Positions 22,763-39,563 of a stretch of DNA of 64,000 nucleotides are shown here, piece by piece. The position numbers and the translations under genes were made by a program. The stretch is from positions 872,501 to 936,500 of the forward strand of contig WAEK01000016.1 of the NCBI GenBank assembly GCA_011634665.1, written 5' to 3'. The notes under the pieces were generated by a model. The model made no database searches. It was not told the origin of the DNA and was given only the letters and a program-made list of their open reading frames with translations. Source of the DNA: Mortierella sp. BCC40632. Its lineage: Eukaryota > Mortierellomycota > Mortierellomycetes > Mortierellales > Mortierellaceae. The stretch's first letter is position 1; every line of letters begins with the position of its first letter.

Positions 22763-23901
22763 ATGACTTCGACATCTATATCCGTCAGTGCAGCCGAGTC
22801 GCCCGCTTTCTCATTCTCGGCTTCAACTTTCCAAAAGCTTCATCCAGTTGAATTCTTCCGCAAATTTGTTTCGCAGGGCGTTCGACCCGATGGACGACTC
22901 TTGGAAGGCTTCCGCCCAACCACGGTTCACAAGAGTGTTATCTCGACCGCGAATGGGTCAGCAATGGTTCGTATTGGAGGAACAACAGTCATTTGTGGAG
23001 TCAAAGCAGAAGTAGCCGAACCCAAAATGGACTCACCCAATCAAGGATACCTTGGTAAGAATGAAAGAAGGAGAAGGTCATGCTGGTACAAAGAAAAAGC
23101 GCTTTCTTAAACTAACAGCCTAATTTCTCTCTCTCTCTCTCTTTTTGTCTCTAGTCCCGAATGTAGAACTGTCGCCTATCTGCTCAAGCTCATTTAGGCC
23201 AGGACCTCCAAGTGAACAGGCACAGGCTGTCTCGGAGGCGATCAATCGAGTATTGAAAGAAGGCAAGGTCATGGATTTAACCGATCTCTGCATTGAGGAA
23301 GGAAAAGCAGTATGGACTCTTTGGGCAGACGTCTCGTGCATCAGTTACGATGGCAACATCTATGATGCTGCACTCTTGTCGGTCATGGCTGCCCTTTCTG
23401 ATGGTAAGTGCTCAGTTTTTTTTTTTTTTTTTTTTTTTCAAAAAAAAAAATTGATCCGCATGGATACGCATTCTTTGGCACAGTATTGGGATAGCATAGG
23501 TCATTTTGCATTCGAACCCAGGAGTAAATACTGAAACCATCATCCACCATATTGTCTTTCTAGTCCGCATTCGTAAGCCAACATACAATGAGGGAATCAT
23601 CAAAGTCACTGGCGCCGAGATTCTGGATGACGAAAACTCGTTTACACTCAACCTTGCCAGAACACCTCTCAGTGCTACCTTTTCACTCTTTGACAGCTCC
23701 ATGACATTGCTCGCAGACGCCAATGCTGCCGAGGAGGCCGTTTGTCAGGGCGAGATCTCAGTCACGTTGGATGAACATGGACAAATTTGTGCATTGTCCA
23801 AGGTGGGCGCAGCATCGAGTTCACAGACATTGTTGAGGCAATGTCTTGCTGCAGCAAAGGCACGCACACAGGAACTCCGGTCCATTATTCGGTCACAATA
23901 A
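22763..23901 (+). CDS. RRP43: Exosome ring subunit RRP43 (EXOSC8-like)
   Basis: A 292-residue RNase PH-fold subunit of the RNA exosome, the 3'-5' RNA processing and decay complex of nucleus and cytoplasm. There are three exons: 22763-23054, 23155-23403 and 23564-23901, all with GTAAG donors. The family signature is at about residues 45-97: VRPDGRLLEGFRPTTV, then GSAMVRIGGTTVICGVKAEV. The core continues with LCIEEGKAVWTLWADVSCI, where active bacterial RNase PH proteins carry catalytic residues. In the eukaryotic ring these subunits are structural, and I assume that here. EXOSC8 is preferred over EXOSC7 or RRP45 because of the opening helix and the overall length. The gene faces RPC40 tail-to-tail. 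Confidence 0.85.
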
Positions 23902-24262
23902 AAACATAAAAAAAAAGAGCATCCCCCACCCTCCACTCCCGGCCAATTACGCTTTTTCGCAATATTCCAATTAGTCAACCATTTCGTCCTTATTCGCATG
24001 CATGGTTGGATCAGCGCGAGGACTTTCGTTGTAACAGCACCGGGTAGGTTTCTATTTGTTTTTTCTCCAAATGGAAGAAGAGTCGTGTTGCATGATTGGC
24101 AATGGGGGAAGGTGGAGGCTGAGGGGGTACTCAGGAATAATGGTAGCGGCTAGGAAGATGTTGGGTGAGGATGCAGGAAAAAAAAAAGAAAAGAAAAAAA
24201 GAAAAGATAGAAAAAGTACTGGAAAGCAAGATCAAATAAAAAAAGGGGAAATGACGCTAAGT
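23902..24262. other. Convergent 3' region, RRP43 / RPC40
   Basis: 361 bp of A-rich sequence with no gene, probably the two 3' UTRs. Confidence 0.6.
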
Positions 24263-25793
24263 CTAATCGGATTGGAGAGAAGCCTGAAGCGAACGCTTAA
24301 CTTGAGCGCACTTGTCGAACAGAACCTGGACGGCCTGAACAAACAAATCCTGAGGCTCAATTGCTCCCACAGACTCGATAGAAACTAATCGAGGAATATA
24401 AAAAAGGGCAGTAGAGGGCGGAACAATACAGTTAGTAAATGATCTGATGGGCGTCGAAAAAAAAATCTTTCAAAGGCGGAAGTATCCATAGTCAATCAAA
24501 GTGGACTGATTAGACATGCTCTCTTTCTTTCTCAACCTACAGATAAAATGGTCGCGGACACGAGTGAGCTTGACCTTATTCTCGAATTCAGAGTGACGGA
24601 GAACTTCTCGTGAGACAGTATCCTTCCTTGGGTTGACAACCACCGCCTTCTTAACACCGTTCTCAACAACAACGTCGACCACACCCTCAGGGAAGCACTT
24701 TTGGAATTTGACGGCACTCTCTCCAGTGATCTCTCCATTGATCAAGATTTCAGGCAAAAGGCGATATGTTGCCGTGGCGACGGGAGACCACTTGGCATGA
24801 TCCTGTCCAATACCCTTCTCACAGTGAACCTCTACATCTACCTCCTGTCCTGGTCTGAGCTTAGCAACGACAATATCATCATGGACTGGTTTGATTGGGC
24901 ACTCGCTGAATCGCTCCTGTTGATTGCCCTTGGGATCCCACTGGAGATCGCCCGAGTAGATGGTCGAGTGAATGTATTTCTTGAGAGGATCAGTCTCTGT
25001 GGGTGAAGCCTTAGGGTTGTGTGTGCACTTGGCTTTGAGTTTAAAGACGATCGTGTTGAGATCTGTAGGTGTGTCGTCCTTGGCTTTAAAGTCAAACTTA
25101 GTTGGGTCAGCAAGGATGGGGACCAAGCCCAAGCGGTGAGCAAGGACCTCATCGGCGATCACGGAGGTGTTATTCATGACAAAGACATTCGAGATGGCCA
25201 TCGTAGGGACCTCGGCAATCAAAATTCTCCGGAAGGCATTGGCAATAGCAGCGTCGACTCCAATCATGTCAAACTCCATATCCGTCTTGGACATGCGGTT
25301 GATCTTGATCTTGAAAGTCTGCTCGTCGTTTTTGGAGAAAAAGAAAAGAAGTCCAAGATTTAGATGTTAGTCGCCATTTACAGGATCTAACAAAGAGAAG
25401 TCAGTCTAGCAAGAGTCGATATCACAATGAGATTCCAGCGATCGTCTCTAATGGAAATGTGGACAGCGGAGGACTGTATTGCTTCCATACCTCCTTGAAT
25501 TTTTCGAGATCCCATGCCAGGTCGATTCCAGGATAGTTGTGTGGGTAGTCCGTAGCAGCGGTCTATAAGAATCGGCAGAAAGAAGAAAGAGAGTAAAAGA
25601 GAAAACAAGGTAGGGACCAGGCTTCATTGTTAGACAAGTCGAGCAACAGGGTGTAATTGCCTTGCAGGTTCTTCCAGCTGAAAAGAAGGGAGGGTGAGAT
25701 GCATACACTAGTGACACGGTCACGCTCGACAATGACTCTAGAGCGCAGGGTGTTCAAGTCGTTGTGCTTGAAATCTTTCTTCTCGGAAACCAT
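24263..25793 (-). CDS. RPC40: RNA polymerase I and III subunit AC40 (RPC40 / POLR1C)
   Basis: A 352-residue alpha-like subunit shared by RNA polymerases I and III; with AC19 it forms the assembly platform in the nucleus. There are four exons: 25793-25707, 25562-25491, 25318-24541 and 24384-24263, with phases consistent. The dimerisation region reads DMIGVDAAIANAFRRILIAEVPTMA (residues about 65-90), followed by DEVLAHRLGLVPILAD, the pattern of the RPB3/RPC40 family. A middle insert domain (THNPKASPTETDP) and the C-terminal return of the dimerisation fold (HFIFSIESVGAIEP) follow. The N-terminal extension and presence of the SIESVG end favour AC40 over RPB3, which has a cysteine-rich zinc loop absent here. 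Confidence 0.9.
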
Positions 25794-26286
25794 GGCTGCG
25801 TGTGTAAGAACTGGAAGGGTTGATGTTACAAATGGGGTAAAAAAAAGGTAAAAAAAAAACTGATGTCAACCAGAGCCACAACATCAAAATAGATCTGCCA
25901 CTGCAGCTACTAACAGAACTGGCCAGTAGTCTCAGCCACCTACTTTCCCCGTGACGATTTGATGATTAGGTAGGACATGTTCTTGTCCATAGCTCACTTC
26001 TCTTATGTTCAGCACCTCGTCATGGGTCGCCGTTTCTCTATGGCTATTCCTTAAAAAGCGGCACAAAGCTGTCTTCCACCTGGCACAAAAGTTGGCTCTC
26101 CAGGGCCCAAGCAAGCTTCGTATCGACGTTCAGTGCAACATTTACCATATCATTAGGTACGCCTACACATATCCATAATATAGCTAGGGAGCCAATTGAT
26201 GGTTTTTTTTAAATGAAGGGAGGTAGTCTATTGGGAATGCAAGTGGATGATGGATGCTGCCAAGAGGCCAGACTGGGATTTACTAT
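25794..26286. other. Intergenic region, RPC40 / DRS1
   Basis: About 490 bp holding the RPC40 promoter and the DRS1 3' flank. No gene is seen. Confidence 0.5.
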
Positions 26287-29200
26287 TTAACGTCTCTTGT
26301 ACTTCTTAGCACTCTTGAATGCCTTGTTGCCTCGGAGCTTTCCTAGTTTGCCGCGATCCTTCTTTTCAGCCTTTCCTGTTTCCGCTTTTGTCATACTCAA
26401 CTTCTTAGTCGAAGCAACTCCTTTCTTGGATCCGTCGGCGAGATCGCTGCTAAAGTCAACATCTTTCTTCTTCTTCTTCTTTTGGTCTTGCTTTGGCACC
26501 GCTGGCTTTTCTGGAGCCATTCGAGTCATCTTGGTGGGCCGGAGCGCCTTCTTGGCATTCTTGATTGCACCTCCATGGGAACTGATATCCTTGTGGTCTT
26601 CCTCGGACAACTGCAGACGTCTGCGCTTAGCGCGAGACATGCCGGCGTACTTGTCACGCTTTGGTGCATCTTCCTGTGTCTTGCGCTTCTTGGAATCGTT
26701 CAGAGCTTGTTTGCTCTTGTCTATAAATTCAGTTATAATAGTAGGGATAGCAAGAGAACGAAGTGAGTATCGGTATTCTGATCATTGAACAAATTCATGG
26801 TCGATATCGAGCAAGTAAAATAAAATAATAGCATACCAGAGGCAAGCTTCTTATCTTGCTCAGACTGGAACCAAGTCTTGGCTGGTCTGCTGTAGATCTC
26901 ATCCTCGTGCTTCAAGAGGTTCTGACTCTTTCTCATCTCCATGTCTGCCTGACGCAAAGCCTTCTCCTCCTTCTCTTCTGACAAGACTTCCTTGACACCT
27001 TCCGTCATTCCCTCAACCTTCTCACGGTACCGAGTAATGACATCCTGTGGAATGACACGATGCTTGACGTTCTTCTTGTCGGCATTCTTGATGGCCAGCT
27101 TCAAAAGCTTGCGATCATTCTCACCGGCCAATGTGACTGCACGACCAGTACGGCCAGCACGAGCTGTACGACCAACACGATGCTGGTAGATGGCGTAGTT
27201 CTGAGGCATGTTGAAGTTGATAACGGTATCAATGCCTTTGATATCCAAACCACGAGATGCAAGGTCGGTCGCCAAAAGATAATCCACCTTACCGTCTCTG
27301 AATTCTTCAAGAGATGCCAAACGCTGTTCCTGTGTCAAGTTGCCGTGCAACTCTGCTGCCCGAAGACCCATCAATCCAAAGATAATCTTCATTTGATGAG
27401 CCGCTGCCTTGGATCTGAAAAAGATGATGACCCGGTGCTTAAAAGTACGGGCACACAAGGCCAACAATACTGCAGGTCTGTCCTCCTCACGATGCTGACG
27501 GATACGGACGAATTCCTGGACCAGGCGTGAGGCAGTGGCGTTGCTAGAGTCGATTTGGAGTCTAACTGGTCTGTTGAGAGACATTCGGATGAGCTCGTCG
27601 ACATTGTCAGTCATTGTGGCCGAGAAGAGCATGGTCTGACGCTTTTGAGGGCAAGCCTTGATAATCTCTGACAGTTCGGCCTGGAAACCTTCCTCAAGCA
27701 TTCGGTCAGCCTCGTCCATAATCAGAATGTCGATGTGATCCAGTGTGAAGGACTGTGAGTTGAGGATGTGATCGATAAGACGACCGGGAGTAGCGATCAG
27801 GACATCTGGGCGAGAGCGAAGCTGCATCTCCTGGGCATTGCGAGATAAACCACCTATATTGCAAAACGAAAGAGTGGGTAAGCTTCTGAATCGACTCTGG
27901 AGAATTGTCTATTTGCAACATACTGCCTTTGATCCAACGAGATACACAAACATACCAACGCAAAGTCCAAATGAAATATCTGTGAAGCTAGCAAGTTTTT
28001 GGGCAACACTGTGGCACTGGATGGCCAACTCACGAGTTGGGCAGAGAACCAAAACACGAGAAGTTGCTGTTTGTCTAGATCTGTAGAGCAATCGTTCGAG
28101 AACTGGAACGACAAAAGCTGCCGTCTTTCCTGATCCTGTCACTGCACCACCACAAATATCCTTGCCCATCAGAGCCACTGGAATCGTCTTTGCTTGAATT
28201 GGTGTTGGCTGCACGAAACCAACCTGTGCAAGGCCCTTCAAGATGGGACGAGAGAGATTCATCGTGGCAAAGGTCTCGGCGACATCGGATGGCGAGTCTG
28301 TCTCGGGCGCGAAGTAAGCTCTTTTACGCTATCAGAGGGTGATGACCGGTTGTGAATGATTATCGATTAAATTAGATTAATCCAGCATAGAGTGGAACAT
28401 ACAACAACATGCTTTAGATGTAACCGGATCGGTCATATTACCTCCTTTTGGAACTCGGACTCTTCCTCTTCCTCTTCCTCCTCGCTTTCCTCCTCCTCTT
28501 CCTCCTCTTCCTCCTCTTCACTCTCTTCGTCTTCGGATCCCGATTCTTCGCCTTCAGACTCTTCGTCTTCAAGTTCTGCCTCCTCAGCTTCATCATCCTC
28601 AAGTCCTGCATCCTCGTCACGTCCGGCACCAAAACCTTCCTCATCTAGTTGGGAGAAGAAAAAAAAGATACGTATTGCTGTGTGAGTGAGAAGAATGCCA
28701 GTCGTATTCACATTGGTTGGTATTCGTCCTAAAGTACATAGGTAGGGTAGATCGCAGCATACCGTCGTCATCCTCGCCCTCAAACTGGATACCCTCCATA
28801 TCATTCTCATCGTCTTCATCAGAGTCGGGGGCCTCTTGGAATTCTACAAGAGAGTCAGTAATTGATTAGTTGACATTCTTGTGAAATTGTCTGACAGAGA
28901 AAGGAATTGGCACTTGACTGGAGATAGCCCATTTTCTCTTACCACTTTCATCGTCCTCAAGGATCTCTTCCTCCTCCTCAGCAGGCTTTGTAACCTTTCC
29001 GGATTTCTTTGCCTTAGCTTGGCTACGCTTTCTGGCAATAATATCGTCAAGACTCATTCCAGGCTGCGACTAATAGATTCAATTGATCATCCAGGTTGGT
29101 TAAACATGATATCTGGTTTTAAAAAGCCAAGTTAATCGAATAAATGTCTGGCACAAATCACTGTACCTCGTCCTGTGCACGGAGAGCTGCTCTAGCAGCT

Positions 29201-29424
29201 GTAAAGTCCCAGTCGTGGTGAGCACCCAGGTGTCCACCTCCCTCAACATCAAAAGAGAAGCTTGGATCCAAATCTCCCGAGTCCTTGGCGTTGTTTTTAG
29301 ACTTTTTGCCACTCTTCTTCGCCTTCTTCTTGGTGACGACCTCGTCCTGCTCGAGCTCTTCTTCATCGAGCATGGGGACGGACTCGTCGTCGTCATCAAT
29401 GGTCATAATAAAGTCGTTCGACAT
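26287..29424 (-). CDS. DRS1: DEAD-box RNA helicase DRS1 (DDX27-like)
   Basis: An ATP-dependent RNA helicase of 60S ribosome assembly in the nucleolus. I join seven exons, 29424-29167, 29069-28943, 28843-28763, 28644-28442, 28328-27956, 27853-26837 and 26720-26287, giving 830 residues. All helicase motifs are present: Q motif GFVQPTPIQ, motif [29 protein letters not shown] in [34 protein letters not shown] and [13 protein letters not shown]. The first four exons encode an acidic N-terminus (long Glu runs). The C-terminus is Lys-rich, with [12 protein letters not shown] and a KKYKRR end, as in yeast Drs1. The EEGFQAEL and nearby sequence fit DRS1 rather than other DEAD proteins. Head-to-head with the HVA22-like gene at 394 bp. 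Confidence 0.93.
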
Positions 29425-29818
29425 CTTTGCTAAAAGTCCTGAGTGAGATGAGTCCACGCAAAGAATGAGAGAGGGAGAGAGAGAGAGAGGGACAATGACT
29501 ACTTGAGAGGACCTTGACAAAAAAAAAAAAAGTGGATTGTTTTCTTGTTCAGCCTCAAAAGCAGTCATAGCCCCTTGCTTGGAGGTTGAAACTATGAAGT
29601 AGTGTCCCGTGTGTTCACTGTTGAGTAGAGAAGACGACAGAGCTCCCTGGATGCCGAAACACGAACACGCGTTTGCACCACTTGTCGCGCCACGGTTAGA
29701 TTATTGAGCAAGGTCTAGGAAGCGCTTCTCATCAGCCATCTAATCACTCTTCTCGACGCAATTTCCATTAACTCAAAGGAAGGGCATCCAGGATGATGTA
29801 CCACGTCCTTCGTCTCGC
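29425..29818. promoter_or_regulatory. Divergent promoter, DRS1 / HVA22-like gene
   Basis: 394 bp separate the two start codons. There is a short GA-rich stretch near DRS1 (29465-29492) and an A12 run. No known element was recognised. Confidence 0.45.
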
Positions 29819-32800
29819 ATGGTAATGAAGACACCCTTTCTTTCAATGACTTGTGTCAGGGAAAGAATAGAAGCAACAGACCTTGTACTCAAAACTACTT
29901 GTATTCTACTCGTGCTGGACATTCCAATTAGCATCGCCATTTCTTCGCTTAAAACATGGGAGGCTGTTGTCGATTCCTCGGACCAAGGCCAGGCACGGAA
30001 ACATATATTTCTCTGGCTTTTGACCCTGACGGGACTCTCGATCGAACCTATCGCCGATTCGATCATTGGTCACAGGTATCAGCCCAGAGGGATTCTCCAG
30101 TCGTAGGAGGTGATGCAACGTCGCTTTGCCTTTAGCTCACTTTGAGGCACTCACCGTCACTATCTTGTTAATCCTTCTCTCTCCAGATTTCCACTCTATG
30201 AGGGACTAAAAATTGTTGTCTCCGGGTGGCTAGTTCTCTCCCACTTTTATATCTCCAAGCCCAGGAACGAAGGAATTGAGCGGAGAAGAAACACTGAACC
30301 AGCTCAGTCAAATTACAACCGCAGCTTTGATTTGCCTAACAGGGCCCATGAGTCTGGAATTCATTCAATAGTGCAAGAGCAGGATAATTCTTTGTCGACA
30401 TCAACAGGGTCCAACCATCTGGATTTTGGTCGGTTTAAACGGGACCTTGAGAGGAGAAAGAAACAAGGCTCAGTAGTAAGCAAGTCTCAACTAATCGACT
30501 CATCCAATATTGGCAGTTCAAGAGCAAGCAGCACCTTACCACCACTTCAACGCTCCCAGTCAGCTTCAAGGCAGGCTATTGACTTCGGCCCATTTCCTGA
30601 CAATACTTTCGCAAGACTGGGAATGCCATCAGCACTAGGAAGCAGCAGGGCCATTAGTGAAGCCGCAGAACCAGAAATAATTAGAGCAAAGGAACTCGTT
30701 AACCCGTTCACTTCACCCTCAGCATTAGCGACTGCTCCACCGCCACCACCTCGGATGATTAAGCAGGAGCAGGATGACAGGGAGTCTTCAAGGGCAGCTC
30801 AAAACACTACATCTCGTGGTGCCTATGCGTTTGGAGTGGGATCAAATTCTCTGAAGCGACCTTTATCAGCGGTCCTATCTCCGGCTCATGTGCCCAGGTC
30901 CGGGAAGGATATCCGAGCCATGCTAAGCCGAGCATCGCCTCTGCCGTCTGCTTCATTAGGACGCAGGATATCACGTCCTCGACGAACATTACCTTCAGCC
31001 CGTCATCAGCCACTCCAGTACGACTACGACCCCGGGACAGACAACAATGATGGGTCTGCGCCTTACAAAGCCGCAAAGCGTAAAAGAACCGCAGAGGTAG
31101 ATGATATTCTACCGCAACAATCCGATCGCCCAAACATCAATATGGCTCTCAAGAAGAAAGCATCTAATCATGATGCTCCAACCCAGGGAATCCGCCAAAC
31201 ACAACTGTTTTCAAAACCCAAGCCTCCAGGAAGGAATCGAACAGGTGTTTTGCAACAACAGGCCCTGTCCAAAGAGCACACAGAAGATAGAAAGGAGCGG
31301 CCAACGGGATCGGCTAATAAGAAGCCGTCAGTGCCAATGCCTCAAAGAAAGCAACATGCTGATCCATCCCGAGTGCACGGTTCAGCTCATCTTGAGCATC
31401 GCCTGAGCAATGTCCGTGAGTGGATTAAGGACAAGAATCCATCCTTAATTTCTCCCCCTCTCTCAGCTAGTTCGGATGCTGTGAACAACAGTGCTTACGA
31501 TCGTCCTTCTGAAGAGGATAGAGGAGACGACTACGAACAACAAATTCGAAGGCAATATCTAAAGCGAAAAGCGTACCGTCAACTTGCACCTATTCGAGAC
31601 CTGAAGAGACCCGCGAGAGTCCCGAAGCAGCGAGCACAACGGGAATCAGAAGAAAACAGAGACGGTCTAGGCGAGGCGACATTCACTCGAGCAACAATAT
31701 ACCCACAACCGTCGGACTCGGTATCAATCTCGATGTTATCACAACAGCAGGCGCAACAGAGCGGCCCAGTCCATGCGTCCCCACGCGCTCCTTACCGATC
31801 TATTTCAGCTACGCGAGCAGATTCGCCAGAAGGTCAAGATGATCAGCAAGCTGAGAAAGGATCATTCAGTTCACCTGTGGATTGGAGTCGATTTATAAAA
31901 CCTGTTCAAGCAGCGTCTTCTCCCAGACATGCGACCACCTCAGCAGCCCCTTGGGCTTCACCACAACGGCGCCGACATTCAGCACTCACGTCATCTCAAG
32001 GGAGCTCAAGCCGTGCTTTTGAAAAATCGCCTCTTAGACCTCGGATACAACCACGCACTCCTTTTGGTAGAGCTCAAACAAGCACTAGCACGATCGATCA
32101 GGACAAGTCATCGGGCCTTTCGCCACTTATAAAACTTCGACAGTCCCAGCTTAAACAGCGACAGAAGGAGGATTTTTTGGGGATCAAGCGAAAACAAGAC
32201 CGGGAGAGTGATGATCTTTTTCAGTTTAACCAGACTCTGGATGCCTGGGAACGTGGAGACGATGAGACTCTAGCACAAAACGCGGCGCTGGAGGCCGAGG
32301 CCATGGGGGCCAGCATGGGTAACCATCTTACATGGGATCAGGTTCGGGAAATACACCCAGGAAAGTTTAGCATCTTGGGCGCCCCAGTCATTGAAGAGTC
32401 TCGACCACCTCGTTCAACAGCAACACGGCCACCTCAACCGAGGGGTGTTGGGGTGGGTCCTTCCAGTGCTCTCCATCTGTCGTCCTCATTGGCTTCGGCG
32501 AGTCCACAGTCATCTCTCAAGAACAACAGAGTAGCGATGGAGAACATGAAAAGTCCTGCTAACCAAGGCCTTGGCAATCATTATGCCATGTCATCACCGA
32601 GGCGGAGACCAAGTAGTAACCATTTTGACAGTGGTGTCGTTGGAGGCGGCAGCAGCAGCAGCCTCGGTTCAAGCCCGGCCAATCTTGTGCGACTAGAAAG
32701 AAATTCTGAAGTGCTGGAGTCAGGTTCTAGCTCAAGCCCATTCCGATCGCCGGCCAACCTTCACCCAACTCCAAAACGTAACCTGGCCCTTCGGAGAAGT

Positions 32801-33073
32801 CTTTTGGGCGAGTTTGCGTCTGCAGCGACTGAGGAAGAGGATGCTAGTCAACGACGTGAGCGAAATCCAGGACTTTACACACCTAGCAAAAAAGATCGTG
32901 TCCGGACGGATTTGCTGACGCTTCAAGACTCTGAACGGCGGACCCCACAACCACCTTCTAATCAGCGGTCACCTCACAAGTCGTCCACTCCTATACTCTC
33001 GAGCAGGTACATCGAGGTGTCAGCATACCCAGATGACGAGGATGAAGATGAAGATGAGGCGTATAGTTCTTAG
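29819..33073 (+). CDS. TB2/DP1/HVA22-like membrane protein with ~950-residue disordered tail
   Basis: Predicted 1047 residues from two exons, 29819-30075 and 30187-33073, joined at an AG|A arginine codon. The first 120 residues are membrane-like: a hydrophobic segment at LKTTCILLVLDIPISIAIS, another at IFLWLLTLTGLSIEPIADSI, then RFPLYEGLKIVVSGWLVL. The PLYEGLK...WLVL pattern matches the PFYYELK...WLVLP core of TB2/DP1/HVA22 (REEP, Yop1) proteins, which shape tubular ER. The remainder is basic, Ser/Arg/Gln/Pro-rich and looks disordered, with SPXX-type repeats (SPQSSLKNN, SSPFRSPANL) and an acidic DDEDEDEDE C-terminus. Family members are usually 150-300 residues, so the tail is exceptional. The start is not certain: an upstream ATG at 29793 with a 38 nt intron is also possible. 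The family call is moderate; coding status of the long frame is strong. Confidence 0.65.
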
Positions 33074-34479
33074 CTCTTTTTTGGTCATAGTCTACTGAAT
33101 TAACGCTCTTTATTTTCGAGTACTTTTTGATGATCGGTCCCAGCCTGTGAAAATGGGTATGCTGTCCTAGAGAATATCCAATGTAAAATAGAAAGAGATG
33201 AAAATGGATATTATCGATGTCTGGATATGGAGTGAATGGTTTGATAGGAGCGTGAGTTCAAGTGGGCATTCGGATAGAGGATAGAGGATGGAGATATACC
33301 GCATGGTCATTCTGAAATGTACCCTCAAGGTTAGAGATCTCTTACAGTAGTGCGCCTCTACCCACCCGCCAAAAGCAGAGCAGAGATTGGGAGAGCGTCA
33401 AAGGGTTCAAGGAATAAGCCGAGCCTCTTTTCGTATAAGAGCAGGGAGAGGAGTAGATTAAAGAGCAGGACTTAGTTTTATTGCGGTCAGTAGTTGAAGA
33501 GAATGGCAATACGTGTTGTTTAGACTTAGGCCATAGTAGTCGTAAAAGTGATACTTAGAAACAGGTTTGTCATTAAGAATGCTGGGCGTAGCCCCGATGG
33601 CTCTGCTACTGGATGTCGCCTAAATGGAGTCTGCCTTATTACCTTATTGCTGGAACTCTAAAGGGCGTACCCTAGTCGGGGCATGGTTGCCATAGAAGCC
33701 TTTTATTTTTTTTTTTTTCTATTGACAGGAGTGGTGCTCAATACAACATCGTCAAAAATTGTATCGTGAGATTTGAGTCGCCACGGAGTTATGGATTGTT
33801 CGAAGTGTCACTTTGTGGATCGATTGATAGAGTATTCAGCTTTTCCTGTTTCCGGTACTGACACAATGCCTCTATGCGCAGACGTGAGGGCAAATGAGGC
33901 AAACGGAGGATCGAGTTCTCCCTTCTGACCAAGATATCATGAGCTGGTCAGTTGATCGAGTCAACTATATCATAGTCGATGTCCTCGGGGGTGCCATTTT
34001 TGAAGTATGAGACCACCTTTGATCCTTTACTTCGCTTACAGCTCATAGAGGTTTCTGGATTGTTCTTGGTCAACTTGAAGGTAAAAGACCGACGATCCAC
34101 CATCCGTCCGTCAATTTTTTTTGTAACGTGGGATGCCAAAGTCTGTGTGGCAAAGCTCTTTTGAGCAAAAAAAAAAAAAAAAAGGTGGCTTCTATCCAAC
34201 TTTTTGAAAGTGAAATAACCCCCCACAGAGCCTGGGGCGAAAAAACACCATCTTCATCTTTTTCTTCTGAAGCTCCACATCCGACGATTTCATTAGGACA
34301 TCCCAACAGAACGACAAATCTTGTGGCGATCCATCGCTTTAGGCACATTATCAACTCGGATTGGTCACCAGACGAGTCTCGATCTGCAGGATTCTTTTTC
34401 TCTCTTTCTTTCTTTCTTTTTAGTCGCTGATTGTTTGCTGGCGACATATTCTTGATCATCAAAGGCGAGCAGATCTACC
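33074..34479. other. Intergenic region upstream of the CID-RRM gene
   Basis: About 1.4 kb. The first 850 bp show nothing. The part 33948-34226 has a minus-strand frame ending in a stop that resembles a coding tail (see findings). Just before the CID-RRM start, the plus strand has a CT-rich stretch ending in TTTTTAG, a possible 5' UTR splice acceptor (34423). Confidence 0.4.
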
Positions 34480-38851
<4,372 letters not shown>

Positions 38852-38959
38852 TATTTTTTTTTTTTTTTTTTCTGTTAAAGATAAATATAAATATAGCAGG
38901 GCAGTTTGTACGACAAGCAGCCCCTGTTCAAATGGATCTATGCTCTGGGAAGAGAGAGA

Positions 38960-39010
<51 letters not shown>

Positions 39011-39563
39011 CAGCTATTCCTGATGGCCAAGCCCTGGTAACTGAGGTGGTTGTTGGCCCTAAATTCGGTCACCGCATTGCCACTGTCCCTGCTCATTCTC
39101 TCCATCATTCTCTTCCCTTTCTTTTTTCCTCTCTTTCTCTCTCTTTCCAAAGTCGACCCTCTCTGCTGTGCTTCCGTGGTTCTGTGGTCCTGGGCAACAT
39201 CTTTTCTATCTCACATTCTGTCTGTCTGCCTCCTGCGCCCAGTCTTTTCCATTGCCCTGTTGATTTCTGGCTGTTGAATATTCGCGCATTCATTCACTGT
39301 GCTTCCAGCCAGCCCTGCTTAATCTGTGCATAAATCGCTTGGTCCTCCATCTCAGGACTCTTTCCATCCATCCCATCCTATCTCTGGACTCTTCCAGCCA
39401 GCCCACCCCATCAATTAGTCACTCCTTTATTCATCGCCCATTCCCTTTTTGTCCCTTTCCACGCTATCATACCTCTCGCCCTTTCACTCGTACCTCTTTC
39501 TCTCTCTCTTTCGCCAAGCACCACACTGTCGGTCGCTCTGCGCTATCCCGCCCAAGCGACACC
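38852..39563. other. Intergenic region and CT-rich leader of the Na+/H+ exchanger gene
   Basis: About 710 bp. A T18 run and an (AG)n microsatellite (38950-39005, one interruption) follow the CID-RRM stop. Sequence from 39090 on is pyrimidine-rich on the plus strand and leads to the exchanger ATG. Confidence 0.6.

Noticed and set aside
30807..31133. Minus-strand 108-codon frame inside the HVA22-like gene
   Set aside because: Antisense shadow of a long confirmed frame.
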